The notes beneath the pieces are model-generated. The model ran no database searches, had not been told where the DNA came from, and worked only from the letters and a program-made list of their open reading frames with translations. Both the position numbers and the translations under genes were made by a program. A stretch of DNA of 64,000 bases, taken from contig NC_081552.1 in the NCBI RefSeq assembly GCF_963082655.1, positions 58,136,561 to 58,200,560 of the forward strand. Direction: 5' to 3'. Below, piece by piece: positions 33,703-45,453 of the stretch (its first letter is position 1; each line of letters opens with the position of its first letter). The DNA is from Stomoxys calcitrans (Eukaryota > Arthropoda > Insecta > Diptera > Muscidae).

Positions 33703-35032
33703 CAAACCGGGCCCGCTCCGCTGAGTCTTCTTTTACTTTATATGGAGGAGGGTTTAATGTTATTTAGGTTTGGAAGTTAGATATACTCCATTCTTAAAAG
33801 AATTTATTGCAGCCCGATATTCACATGTTGTCCGATTAAGGGTGAGGTGGTCCCCTAGACATTTGGCCCTAAACAAATTTTACCATCGTGTTCTTCTCTC
33901 AAATAACATTGGTTAAAGAATATTTTAAAGGATAATGCCACGAACACTTGGCCCCAAAATTGGTTATTAAATTCGTTTTCGAATCTTAAATACCTTTAAT
34001 TAGTGCCACATATTGACTTGACTTTGTGCCACATATTGGCGGTGCCCCAAATACATGGCTCCACATTAGAATATTAGATTCGAGTTCTACTCACAAATAC
34101 CTTTATTTGAGCCCCATATTGCGATTGTCAGTAAATAATTGCTGTTTGTGGGGTATTTTGGGAAGGGGTAGACCCCCGAAAAATTGGTCTTGAAAGTGGG
34201 TATCAATTTCGTTCTCTACTCCCCAATACCTTTCATTTGTGCCCCACATTGCCATTGGCTTTTTGCATATCAAATTTGTTTTCTAATCTCAAATACCTTG
34301 GGGTATGGGTCCTAAAAACTATCAGTCTTGAAGACCCAAATTATCTTGAAGTCAAATAGGTCCTATTTGGGGGTTGATATGGTGGTGGGACGTCCCCTAG
34401 AGAGTTGGTACGGAATGTTGATATCAGATTCGTGGTATACTCCCAAACACCTTTCATTTGAGCTCCATATTTCCATAGACCGTTTTTGAGTCTGAGCCCG
34501 GCCCTCTCTGCTGCGCCCGATAATTGTATGTTGGAGGAAAGTACTCTACATTTATTTAGAAATGTCTGCCTAATTTCAGTTGGAAATGCATTCCAATTTT
34601 CTTGTGGATTTTTCTGCTCTCAAATACCTCTTACCTCAATAAGTAGAAGTGCTTTTAAAGGGTGTGGTGGATTTCGTGCTCCACTCCCAAAGACCTTTCA
34701 TTTAAGATCCATATTGCCATGGTCGGTAAATATGTCCTATTTGAGGGGTTTTTTGGGAGTGGCGTAACCCACGAAACACTTAGTCCCACTTTTGGATATC
34801 AAATTCGATTTTTACTCTGAAATATCTTGAATTTGATACCCATGTTGCAGTGATTGGTCTAAAAATTCGTTTGGCGGGGTTTGGGGTGGGCGGTGGGCGG
34901 GCCCCAAATGAAATTCTTTTACAAAATTTTAGATTTTCGGTTTAGGTGTGCCAACAAAATTTCGCTTAAATCACCATACCCATCTCCAAGATCTGGTGTT
35001 TTTGAAAATTATTATTAAGGCCCGTCTAGAGT
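33703..35032 (-). repeat. Family D element, reversed
   Basis: It begins AAACCGGGCCCGCTCCGC, the inverse of the GC-rich end at about 59900. About ten degenerate units run with AATACCTTTCATTTGAGCCC and CATATTGCCATGG. It closes with ACCATACCCATCTCCAAGAT, the inverse of the start region at about 57065. This shows both ends of family D in one copy. Confidence 0.6.
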
Positions 35033-35042
35033 GCGATATTAA

Positions 35043-36130
35043 ACAAGTAAAAAGGCGTTAAGATCGGCCGGGCCGAATTTGGATACCCACTACCTCGGGT
35101 ATATATGTAAAGCACTTTTCATAAAAAGCCATTGAAATTTGCATACCTTTTGTCCCATAGCAGTTATATCGAAATATGGTCCGATTTGGACCAAATACTA
35201 ATAAGTACAAGTCAATGTTCATTTATATATAACAAAATATTGGTCTTTTTAGTAGCTATATCTAAAAATAAACCGATCTGAACCATATACAACATGGATG
35301 TCGAAAAGCTTAACATAAGTCAATGTGTCAAATTTCAGTTAAATCGGATTATAAATGCGTCTTTTTTGGGAACATGGCAGCTATATCCAAATCTTGATCG
35401 ATCTAAGTGAAATTCACTGTCCCAAATAGCGGCGACATCGGACAATAAATCCGCTTTTTCTGGTCCCAAAACCGAGAGATCGGTCTATATGGCAGCTATA
35501 TCCAAATCTTGACCGATCTGTGCCATAATGTAGAACTATGTCAAGGGATTTAACCTAACTCAATGTTTCAAATTTCGGCGACATCGGACAATAAATGCGC
35601 CTTGTATGTGCCTAAGACCCTCAATCGGATGATCGGTCTATATGACAGCTATATCAAAATCTGGACCGATCTGAGCCAAATTGACGAAGGATGTCGAGGG
35701 GCCTAATACAATTCCCTGTCTTAAATTTCAGTAAAATCGGAGGATATCGAAGGGCCTAACACTGTCCCAAATTTCAGCAAAATCGGATAATAAATGTGAC
35801 TTTTATGGGCCAAAGACCCAAAATCGGCTGATCGGTCAATATGGGGGCTATATCAGGATATAGTCCGATATAGCTCATCTTCGAACTTAACCTGCTTATG
35901 GACAAAAAAATACTCTGTGCAAAATTTCAGCTCAATATCTCAATTTTTGAAGACTGTAGCGTGATTTCAACAGACAGACGGACAGACGGACGGACATGTC
36001 TAGATGGTCTTAGATTTTTACGCTGATCAAGAATATATATACTTTATAGGGTCGGAAATGGATATTTCGATGTGTTGCAAACGGAATGACAAAATGAATA
36101 TACCCCCATCCTTCGGTGGTGGGTATAAAA
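35043..36130 (+). mobile_element. HINE-B element, complete (about 1.09 kb)
   Basis: Left end is ACAAGTAAAAAGGCGTTAAG, hairpin TCGGCCGGGCCGA and TACCCACTACC. Right end is CCTTCGGTGGTGGGTATAAAA. Five units lie between, then a GACA/GACG run (about 35970-35996). One unit has an internal deletion around 35740. Confidence 0.8.
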
Positions 36131-36780
36131 ATAATACCGCAAACAACCGAAACGAAGTCATAACAAAGATAAATACTATATAATCAATTTTGACCACTCT
36201 GCCCTCTTTCTGTTCATGTTGGCTTCTCCATATTAGCTCCATTTACTGGCTGATTTCAATTGGATCAACTAAATCCATTGAAAACTTAAATGTTATTGCT
36301 ACTACGCGCTTGAAGTGGCTTAACGTCTATAACATTGATCATCATGTGGTAGTTGTCTATAAATGACTATATGACTACCTATCAAATAGTCATCATTTAG
36401 TCTTTTCTCATATCAATTCAAATTGCCATATTAAACGATTTTCTGTGGTAAAGAACTAATTTTCCAGTCTATATATTTGGGGCGGTGGCGATAGTTCTTG
36501 CTATTAAAACCGTGTAAAACGTTTGAACAAAAAAGTGTTGCCCAGCAGCACATCGTTTGGGTTTGTCTATCGATGAGCTAAAATTGGTTAAAGTTTGCAA
36601 CTCCTCCTTTCACGCTGAACGTCACAATTTTTGGTATATGGCGGCCTACTTTTATTTGTGTCCCCACACAGTATCCTATTAGGTCGTTATGATTGATCGA
36701 CTGTTTTTCGGGTGAGGTGCTCCGTTGAGCAGAATGAAGTATACAGCCGTTTGGTGAGAGCGTCTAAATGAAGGTTTTGC
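36131..36780. other. Unassigned non-coding DNA
   Basis: No supported ORF. Contains a local cluster of TGACTA/TAGTCA words (about 36355-36405). Not matched to any repeat in this window. Confidence 0.35.
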
Positions 36781-37194
36781 GCCACACACCATCTGCCACT
36801 TGAGCACATATTTCAATGACGCACTCTACTCAAAAATATCTATCATTTGATCCCCCATTGTTTTAATTAGTAAAAAATCTATTGGAGGTAAGGTGCCACC
36901 TAAATTCTTTTACACAAAGTTTTTGGTCATATTCGTAATCAACTCCCAAACACCATTCATTTGATCTTATATAGCTTTGATCGAACAAAACTCCGATTTT
37001 GGGGCCTTTTGGGATTGGGGCGTCTCGCAAATACTTAGACATTACTTTTTATGTCATATTCGTAGCCCCCTCCCTAATACCTTTCATTTGAGTCCCATAT
37101 TGATGTATACGTACAATATCTTTGTTTGGGGAACTTTTGGGGTTGGAGTGGGTTCTTGGGTTCATTGGACCCAACTTTTAATACCATATTCGTA
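36781..37194 (-). repeat. Family D fragment
   Basis: Units with CTAATACCTTTCATTTGAG and CCCATATTG. Cut on the right by the HINE-A at 37195. Confidence 0.5.
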
Positions 37195-38386
37195 TTTTTA
37201 TACCCTCCACCATAAGATGGGGGGTATACTAATTTCGTCATTCTGATTGTAACTACTCGAAATATTCGTCTGAGACCCCATAAACTATATATACTCTTGA
37301 TCGTCGTGAAATTTTATGTCGATCTAGCCATGTCCGTCCGTCTGTCCGTCCGTCCGTCCGTCCGTCTGTCTGTCGAAAGCACGCTAACTTCCGAAGGAGT
37401 AAAGCTAGCCTCTTGAAATTTTGCACAAATAATTCTTATTAGTGTAGGTCGGTTGGTATTGTAAATGGGCCATATCGGTCCATGTTTTGATATAGCTGCC
37501 ATATAAACCGATCTTGGGTCTTGACTTCTTGAGCCTCTAGAGTGCGCAATTCTTATCCGATTGGGATGAAATTTTGCACGACGTGTTTTGTTATTATATC
37601 CAACAACTGTGCCAAGTATTGTTTAAATCGGTTTATAACCTGATATAGCTGCCATATAAACCGATCATGGGTCTTGACTTCTTGAGCCTCTAGAGTGCGC
37701 AATTCTTATCCGATTGGAATGAAATTTTGCACGACGTGTTTTGTTATGATATTCAACAACTGTGCCAAGTACGGTTCAAATCGGTTCATAACCTGATATA
37801 GCTGCCATATAAACCGATCTTGGGTCTTGACTTCTTGAGCCTCTAGAGTGCGCAATTCTTATCCGATTGGGATGAAATTTTGCACGACGTGTTTGGTTAT
37901 GATATCCAACAACTGTGCCAAGTATGCTTCAAATCGGTCCATAACCTGATATAGCTGTCATATAAACCAATCTTGGGTCTTGACTTCTTGAGGCTCTAGA
38001 GTGCGCAATTCTTATCCGATTTGCCTGAAATTTTGTACGACGGATTCTCTCATGACCATTAACATACGTGTTTATTATGGTCTGAATCGGTATATAGCCC
38101 GATACAGCTCCCATATAAATCGATCTTTCTATTTTACTTCTTGAGCCCACAAAGGGCGCAATTCTTATTCGAATTGGCTGACATTTTACACAGGTCTCCA
38201 ACATATAATTTAATTCTGGTCCAAACCGAACCATATCTTGATATCGCTCTAATAGCAGAGCAAATCTTTTCTTATATCCTTTTTTTGCCTAAGAAGAAAT
38301 GCCGGGGAAAGAACTCGACAAATGCGATCCATGGTGGAGGGTATATAAGATTCGGCCCGGCCGAACTTAGCACGCTTTTACTTGTT
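37195..38386 (-). mobile_element. HINE-A element, complete
   Basis: It starts TTTTTATACCCTCCACCATA. The GTCC run is at about 37330-37372 and about five units of 153 bp follow. The hairpin TTCGGCCCGGCCGAA is at about 38350 and the end is CTTTTACTTGTT (38386). Head-to-head with the next copy. Confidence 0.85.
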
Positions 38387-39599
38387 ACTCTCTAGAGAGA
38401 TCGATTTAAATGGGAGCTGTATCGGGCTATTGACCGATTCAGACCATAATAAACACGTATGTTAATGGTCATGAGAGAATCCCTCGTACAAAATTTCAGG
38501 CAAATCGGATAATTATAGCGACCTCCAGAGGCTCAAGAAGTCAAGATACAGATCGGTTTATATGGCAGCTATATCAGGTTATGAACCGACTTGTAACTTA
38601 TTTGACATAGTTGTTGAAAGTAACAGTAAAAAACGTCTTGCAAAATTTAAGCCAAATCGGACAGAAATTGCGCCCTCTAGAAGTCAAGTCCCCAGATCTA
38701 TTTATATGACAGCTATATCAGGTTATAAACCGATTTGAACCATACTTGGCACAGTTGTTAGATATCATATCAAAATACTAAGTGCCAAAATTCATTAAAA
38801 TTGGATAAGAAATGCTCCCTCTAGAGGCTCAAGAAGTCAAGACCCAACATCGGTTTATATGACAGCTATATCAGGTTATGAAACGATTTGACCCATACTT
38901 GGCACAGTTGTTGGATATAATAACAAAACACGTCGAGCAAAATTTCATTCCAATCGGATAAGAATTGCGCACTCTAGAGGCTCAAGAAGTCAAGACCCAA
39001 GATCGGTTTATATGGCAGCTATATCAGGTTTTAAGCCGATTCCAACCATACTTGGCACAGTTTTTAGACATCATAGCAAAACACGTCGTGCAAAATTTCA
39101 TGCAAATCGGATAAGAATTGCGCGCTCTAGAGGCTCAAGAAGTCAAGACCCAAGATCGATTATATGGCAGCTATATCAGGTTATTGACCGATTTGAACCA
39201 TAATTGGCACAGTTGTTGGATATCATAACACAACATGTCGTGCAAAATTTCATTACAATCGGAGAAGAATTGCGCACTCTAGAGCCTCAAGAAGTCAAGA
39301 CCCAAGATCGGTTTATATGGCAGCTATATCAAAACATGGACCGATATGGCCCATTTACAATACCAACCGACCTACGCTAATAAGAAGTATTTGTGCAAAT
39401 TTTCAAGCGGCTAGCTTTACTCCTTCGGAAGTTAGCGTGCTTTCGACAGACAGACGGACGGACATGGCTAGATCGACATAAAATTTCACGACGATCAAGA
39501 ATATATATACTTTATGGGGTCTCAGACGAATATTTCGAGTAGTTACAATCAGAATGACGAAATTAGTATGCCCCCATCCTATGGTGGAGGGTATAAAAA
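38387..39599 (+). mobile_element. HINE-A element, hairpin end missing
   Basis: It enters within the first unit (AGAGAGATCGATTTAAATGG). Seven units follow, then a short GACA/GACG run (39445-39463), the core and TATGGTGGAGGGTATAAAAA. It directly abuts the hairpin end of the inverted copy at 37195, giving a palindromic pair of about 2.4 kb. Confidence 0.75.
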
Positions 39600-39603
39600 C
39601 AAA

Positions 39604-39659
39604 CAAACAACTAAAGAACCAAAGAACGAAACAAACAACTAAAGAACCAAAGAACGAAA
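39604..39659 (+). repeat. 28-bp direct repeat, two copies
   Basis: Two perfect copies of a unit starting CAAACAACTAAAGAACC and ending AAAGAACGAAA (39604-39631 and 39632-39659), followed by CAAACAAA-type sequence to about 39680. Confidence 0.85.
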
Positions 39660-40947
39660 CAAACAAACAACAAACAAAGACACAAATTAATTTTTATATA
39701 CACAGATAGATTTAATTGTCTTAATATATGAAGGATAGCGTAGCTGACTAATTGTCGCACAGTCCAAACGGCTAAAGGTAAAATCATGGATTTTTGCACC
39801 AATTTTGGTTTTCGGTCATAGGCACGGGATAAGTCGGGATTTGGTGATATTCATACGTTTATGTACTAAAACATAAGGAAATTGTGACTTTTTACCCAGC
39901 GCAAACGGATAAATCTAGGACAATGATTTTGGGCTCAAATTAAAGAGCGTCTTGAAAAAATAAGATTTGGTGACAACAATTTTCCAAAATTGTATCCGCA
40001 GTGAGGGAAATAGTACGTTTAGTGCCGCACTGTTTACTATTTGGTACTCTCCTTGTAAATTGAGCTAGAGCTCTTAATTTTGAAACTTAGCCATGTCAAC
40101 CTTAATTCGATGACTAGACGAAGTTTTGGAAATTTGCACATTTAGGTACATAAAAAGTACCAAAAATTTACGAAATGGGCGATTTTTTACAGGGCCGATG
40201 GATAGAGCTAGATTTTAGAAATTTGTCTTAAAAGACAGCTGCTAAAAAGGAAAAATTGGAACATAGTACTTGTAAGGACATTTTGTACAGCAATTGGTAC
40301 TTTCTTTACAGATGGATATAGAAGTGTGAAATTTGGCATGTTGGTATAAGTAGGAAATAAATGATGGTTGACTAAATGATATATTCCAAATTCATACATT
40401 TTGGTACCAAAATTAGTATCGTTTGGTACTTTCTTTTTAGATGTAGCTGCAGGTATGAAATTTGGCATGTAGATACAGCAAGGAAAATATGATTGGTGAC
40501 TAATTGATCTATATTAAAATCGAACATTTTGGTACCATTTGGTATTTTCTTTACAGAGGGTTCAATAGGTCAGAAATTTGGCATGTACAACTAGGAAAAA
40601 TATGATGGGTGACTAAATGATATATTCACAATTCGTACAAATTGGTACCATTTAGTTATTTCTATATAGATGGAGCTATACTGATAGAAAACTTACAGTA
40701 CCTTGTCAATACCGCCTGATATTATTTTGTTCGCGTCATTGTCAAAGATTTTTAATACCATCTGGTATCAATTCAATACCAGACATAGGAGGCTATTAAT
40801 AATTGACGGTGTCACATTTGTATTCTTGTCATCGCGCCAGAAGTGTTGTAGAGCTTTGTATTTAAAATTTTGTCGCCATTATAAAATATTTGTTAAACAA
40901 ATAAATAAAATGGAAATAGTACAATTTTTAAGGACATTCTACATCAA

Positions 40948-42286
40948 AACAAGTAAAAGCGTGCTAAGTTCGGCCGGGCCGAATCTTATATACCTTCCAC
41001 CATGGATCGCATTTGTCGAGTTCTTTTCCCGGCATCTCATCTAAGGCAAAAAAAGATATCAGAAAAGAGTTGCTCTGCTATTAAAACGATATCAAGATAT
41101 GGTCCGGTTCGGACCACAATTAAATTATATTTTGGAGACCTGTGTAAAATTTCAGCCTATTCGTATAAGAATTGCGCCCATTGGGGCTTACGAAGTAAAA
41201 TAGAGAGAACGATTTATATGGGATCTGTATCGGGCTATAGACCGATTCAGACCATAATAAACACGTTTGTTGATGGTCATGAGAGGATCCGTCGTACAAA
41301 ATTTCAGGCATATCGGATAATAATTGCGACCTCTAGGGGTCAAGAAGTCAAGATCCCAGATCGGTTTATATGGCAGCTATATCAGGTTATGAACCGATTT
41401 GAACCTTATTTGACACAGTTGTTGAAAGTAAAAATAAAATACGTCATGCGAAATTTCAGCCAAATCAGATAGGAATTGCGCCCTCTAGAAGCTCAAGAAG
41501 TCAAATCCCCAGATCTGTTTATATGAAAGCTATATCAGGTTATGGACCGATTTCAACCATACCTGGCACAGTTGTTGGATATCATAACGAAATACTTCGT
41601 GCGAAGTTCCTTTCCATTCCATTCGGATAAGAATTGCGCCCTCTAGAGGCTCAAGAAGTCAAGACCCAAGATCGGTTTATATGGCAGCTATATCAGGTTA
41701 TGGACCGATTTGAACCATACTTGGCACAATTGTTGGATATTATAACAAAACACGTCGTGCAAAATTTCATTTCAATCGGAAAAGAATTGCGCACGCTAGA
41801 GGCTCAAGAAGTCAAGACCCAAGATCGGTTTATATGGCAGCTATATCAGGTTATTGACCGATTTGAACCATACTTGGCACAATTGTTGGATATCATAACG
41901 AAACACGTCGTGCAAAATTTCATTCCAATCGGATAAGAATTGCGCCCTCTAGAGGCTCAAGAAGTCAAGACCCAAGATCGGTTTATATGGCAGCTATATC
42001 AAAACATGGACCGATATGGCCCATTTACAACACCAACCGACCTACACCAATAAGATGTATTTGTGCAAAATTTCAAGCGGCTAGCTTTACTCCTTCGGAA
42101 GTTAGCGTGCTTTCGACAGACAGACGGACGGACGGACAGACGGACGGACATGGCTAGATCGACATAAAATGTCACGACGATCAAGAATATATATACTTTA
42201 TGGGGTCTCAGACGAATATTTCGAGTACTTACAAACAGAATGACGAAATTAGTATACCCCCCATCTTATGGTGGAGGGTATAAAAA
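40948..42286 (+). mobile_element. HINE-A element, complete, nested in family E
   Basis: It starts ACAAGTAAAAGCGTGCTAAG with the hairpin TTCGGCCGGGCCGAA. Six units restart at exact 153-bp steps at 41671, 41824 and 41977. The GACG/GACA run is at about 42115-42151 and the end is TATGGTGGAGGGTATAAAAA. Confidence 0.85.
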
Positions 42287-43860
42287 TGATAGTCCCTTGT
42301 GAGAAAAACGATGCTGTGTTGGTGTATTCATATGAAAATCACTTCTGGGAATCAATGGATATGAAATTATTGGCTGAATACAAAGAATTGAGGTTGGTCG
42401 CGGTGTAACATTACTTTTCGTAATAATTATTAACATAAATAATTGAAATATAATTAGATAAATTAATGTTTTTTTTTGCGCGGTGGAATAATCAATAACG
42501 GTTTGGTACTGAAACTAATAACGGTCTGGTGCTAAAACCAATAACAGTTAAGTATTAAAACCAATACCAGTTCGGTAATAAGGCTAGTACCAAACGGTAC
42601 TAATCATTTTATGTTTCATCCATACCATCCGGTATTGTTTTTGTACCATACGTTATTGCTTTATTATCAATGCCGTATGGTTCTGAAATGAGCACGTTTG
42701 GTATCAACTTTTCTCTTTACAGGTCTGAAATAATGCATGTCGGTAGAACTAGAAATATATAATGAGTGACTAAATGATTTATTCAAAATTCGTACATTTT
42801 GGTACCATTTGCTACTTTTTATATAGAAGCATAGGTCTTAAAATTTGCATGTAGATATAACGAGGAAAAATATGGGTGACTAAACGAAATTTTTGAATTC
42901 GATCATTTTGGGACCGAAATTCGTACCATTTGGTATTGTCTTTACAGATGGAGCTAGACGTTTGGCATGTATGTACAACTAGGAAAAAGATGATAGGTGA
43001 CTATTTAGAAATCGTACATTGTTGTAGCAGAAAGTGCAAAATAATACGAAATATTTCATCTTTGCATGCAGCTAACAGGAACAGTTAGAATTAAGCAATT
43101 TGACAAACACTGTCGCAGTTTTGACCAAAATACGACATGTGAAAGAAAACATACTTATTGTGGTGCAATTTGTACCTTTAAAATACATTTTGGGTGACCA
43201 TAAGATTTTTTTCAAAATCGTTTATTTAGGTACCAAAACATTCAAAATGTTAATGTCTTTAGGAATTGGGCTAAAGCGCTCAAAATTGGGATTGATTTAT
43301 ACCTTGACAATATATATTGGGTGACTTAATGATTTTTCCGATATATTGTTATTCTTGGTACTATGTGGTATTTTCTTTACGGAAGAGGTCAGATTTCTGA
43401 AATTTTTTATGAAATTAATACAAAATTTATAAACTAAATGACTACTTTGTTTTTGGAAGTCCTACGCTAAAAAGGGGGTTCCAAAAACGGGGATAGCGGA
43501 GTGGACGGCCGGGATGTTAGTTATTAATAAATACTTTCAGTAAAATAAAAATAATAATGTTTGTTTCTTCGTCTACGTCTACAAGTTTCAAAACCCATGC
43601 TTTCAAAACTAAATAGTGTATCTGCAGAGTCTAGCTCCATAAAAATTCAATTTTGTTTACTTTAGTGCATAGATATACGAATTTCAGAAATATATTCTAG
43701 TCAATCAATTTATACTGACAAGGTTTTACTGTATCCCGAATTTTAGATCTTAAACTCAATACACAAGGAAAGTGAAATTTTGTACATTTTAGTACCTAAA
43801 CCTAAAACTTAAAAAAACATTTTTGAACTTTTTGATAGCAATATGTACAAATAGATAATT

Positions 43861-43873
43861 TAGTCACCCATCA
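43861..43873. repeat. Target-site duplication of the LINE relic, left copy
   Basis: TAGTCACCCATCA, exact match to 49857-49869. It belongs to the family E unit that was the insertion target. Confidence 0.85.
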
Positions 43874-44012
43874 CGATCCGCATCGTTCGGTTGCCAAAAA
43901 AGCAGACGATTTGGCAGTGAAGGCCAGAGGACTGCCGTCAACAAACTAGGTTAACCCGAAGACCTTCGGGTCGACGCAGTCCGAGAAGAGCGTGGGCTTC
44001 TAACGCGTATGT
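43874..44012 (+). pseudogene. 5'-truncated LINE relic, upstream half (end of RNase H)
   Basis: It translates as KADDLAVKARGLPS then NPKTFGSTQSEKSVGF with a stop. This is the end of an RNase H domain and the linker found in insect I/LOA/jockey-type LINEs. The 5' truncation directly after the target duplication is typical of incomplete reverse transcription. It continues at 49370 beyond the inserted I-clade element. Confidence 0.7.
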
Positions 44013-44022
44013 AACACCGTGG
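44013..44022. repeat. Target-site duplication of the I-clade element, left copy
   Basis: AACACCGTGG, matching 49360-49369. The base added on either side is ambiguous because of the A-rich tail. Confidence 0.8.
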
Positions 44023-44057
44023 TCAGTCGTATTCTGACTGTGAAAACGAACGAACGT
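44023..44057 (+). promoter_or_regulatory. Putative internal LINE promoter (Inr + DPE-like)
   Basis: TCAGTC at the first base of the element matches the arthropod initiator (TCAGT). GAACGT at +28 to +33 from its A differs by one base from the DPE consensus RGWYVT. TATA-less promoters of this layout drive jockey- and I-type LINEs of insects. Activity is inferred. Confidence 0.5.
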
Positions 44058-44100
44058 CTGTAAAACCGCAGAGCCAAAACTCTCTACTTACAACAAAAAA

Positions 44101-45231
44101 ATGAGTGTTAATACCAAACAACCCAATTTTGAAATTGACAATAAGAAATTGTTTAAAAATTACACTATTGGTCCCAAATACCTCATGATGTCAAGAACAG
44201 ATAGTGAAGAAACTCTCATTAATGTGTCTCCTTTCTTAATTAAAAAAGTCATTGATAGTGTATGTGGAGAAATTGAAATGTGCAAAAAACTCAGAAGTGG
44301 CGATATTCTAATTAAAACAAAAACTGCAACTCAAGCCACAAAATTGTTCCAACTCATTTCTCTCACAAATGAAATAAAAGTCGAAGTGAAAGAACATAAC
44401 TCTCTCAACTATTCCAAGGGAGTTATCTACTGTAATGATCTACGTGGAATCCCTGAGAATGAAATTCTAAATGAACTAAAAAAACAAAACGTAACCGAAG
44501 TTCAAAAAATTTTAAAAAAAAATGAAGACTCTCTCATCGAAACTGGTCTCATTATAATTACTTTTTCTCTACCCAATTTACCTGATGAAATTAATATTGG
44601 ATATGAGAAAACGTGCGTGCGGCCTTATATTCCCTTGCCCATGAGGTGTCGTCAGTGTTTCCACTATGGACACCCAACAAAACGGTGTAAAAATAATAAA
44701 ATTTGCATTAACTGTGGTGACATAGCTCACACACAAGAAAATGAACTCTGCCAAAACAACACTAAATGTATAAACTGCGATGAGAACAAATTAGATGATA
44801 AGTCCCACTCTGTGCTCAGTAAAAAATGCCCCGTTTTTCTAAAATTCAAAGAGATACAGGCCATTAAAACACTCGACAAAGTAGATCACAAAACTGCTCT
44901 CGCAACATACAAACAACGTCATCCAAATGACACTGTCTATTCCAAGGTTACAAGAAGCACTGTAAGCTATCACGATCTCCCAACTACTTCCAACAACAAC
45001 ACAAACTACGCAATGTGTGAAAATAAGAAGCAACAGCAGGCAAAACCATCAGACCCCGCACCACCGCAGCCTTTAGTGAATGCTCGCGACAAACCAACAA
45101 CTGTCAACATACTGCCGAAGAACATATCGAAACGAACAAGAAATGAGCTCAAGAGCAAAAGTGCGGCTATCAACAATCCAAAAAAATTGTGCAAAAATTC
45201 AACGGAGAGTGACAACTTATCCGACGAGTAA
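44101..45231 (+). CDS. I-clade LINE ORF1: CCHC zinc-knuckle nucleic-acid-binding protein
   Basis: 376 residues. The middle contains a series of knuckles from Cys 183: CRQCFHYGHPTKRC fits CX2CX4HX4C, CINCGDIAHTQENELC is a variant with a longer last spacing, and a third, degenerate one begins CINCDENK. The N-terminal half (GPKYLMMSR, SGDILIKTKTATQATKL, EIKVEVKEHNSLN) resembles the region before the knuckles in I/jockey ORF1 proteins. The basic tail has KRTRNELKSKS. Such proteins bind the element's RNA and form the RNP. ATG 44101 follows ACAACAAAAAA, a good insect start context. A relic of the same ORF1 is at 15185. Confidence 0.88.
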   Translation: MSVNTKQPNFEIDNKKLFKNYTIGPKYLMMSRTDSEETLINVSPFLIKKVIDSVCGEIEMCKKLRSGDILIKTKTATQATKLFQLISLTNEIKVEVKEHNSLNYSKGVIYCNDLRGIPENEILNELKKQNVTEVQKILKKNEDSLIETGLIIITFSLPNLPDEINIGYEKTCVRPYIPLPMRCRQCFHYGHPTKRCKNNKICINCGDIAHTQENELCQNNTKCINCDENKLDDKSHSVLSKKCPVFLKFKEIQAIKTLDKVDHKTALATYKQRHPNDTVYSKVTRSTVSYHDLPTTSNNNTNYAMCENKKQQQAKPSDPAPPQPLVNARDKPTTVNILPKNISKRTRNELKSKSAAINNPKKLCKNSTESDNLSDE

Positions 45232-45453
45232 AAGAACAACACTACAGTCAGTTGAGTCGATTGACGTCACTCGGGAGAGTCTGACTTGTTTTGCTTCCAC
45301 TCAAGTCATCGGTGACTTGTTTTGGTCTCATCTCGAGTCATCGCTACCGTTTTGATTTCTCTCGACTCAACGTGGATACCAATTAGAAAAAACTCTTATA
45401 CGTTGCTTCTATCTAACAGCTGCACTTTATTTTTTTTTCTCTTATTTAATATC

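Noticed and set aside
40703..41044. 113-codon ORF with IIDGVTFVFLSSRQKCC, slightly like a FLYWCH domain
   Set aside because: The key Trp and spacing of FLYWCH are not there, and the frame runs into the HINE-A terminus at 40948. Too weak to annotate.
44839..45242. Minus-strand ORFs across the I-clade ORF1
   Set aside because: Antisense shadows of an A-rich coding region.
45322..45453. Upstream extension of the I-clade ORF2 from TTG 45322
   Set aside because: Forty-four spacer-like codons without homology; ATG 45454 sits directly before the endonuclease domain.
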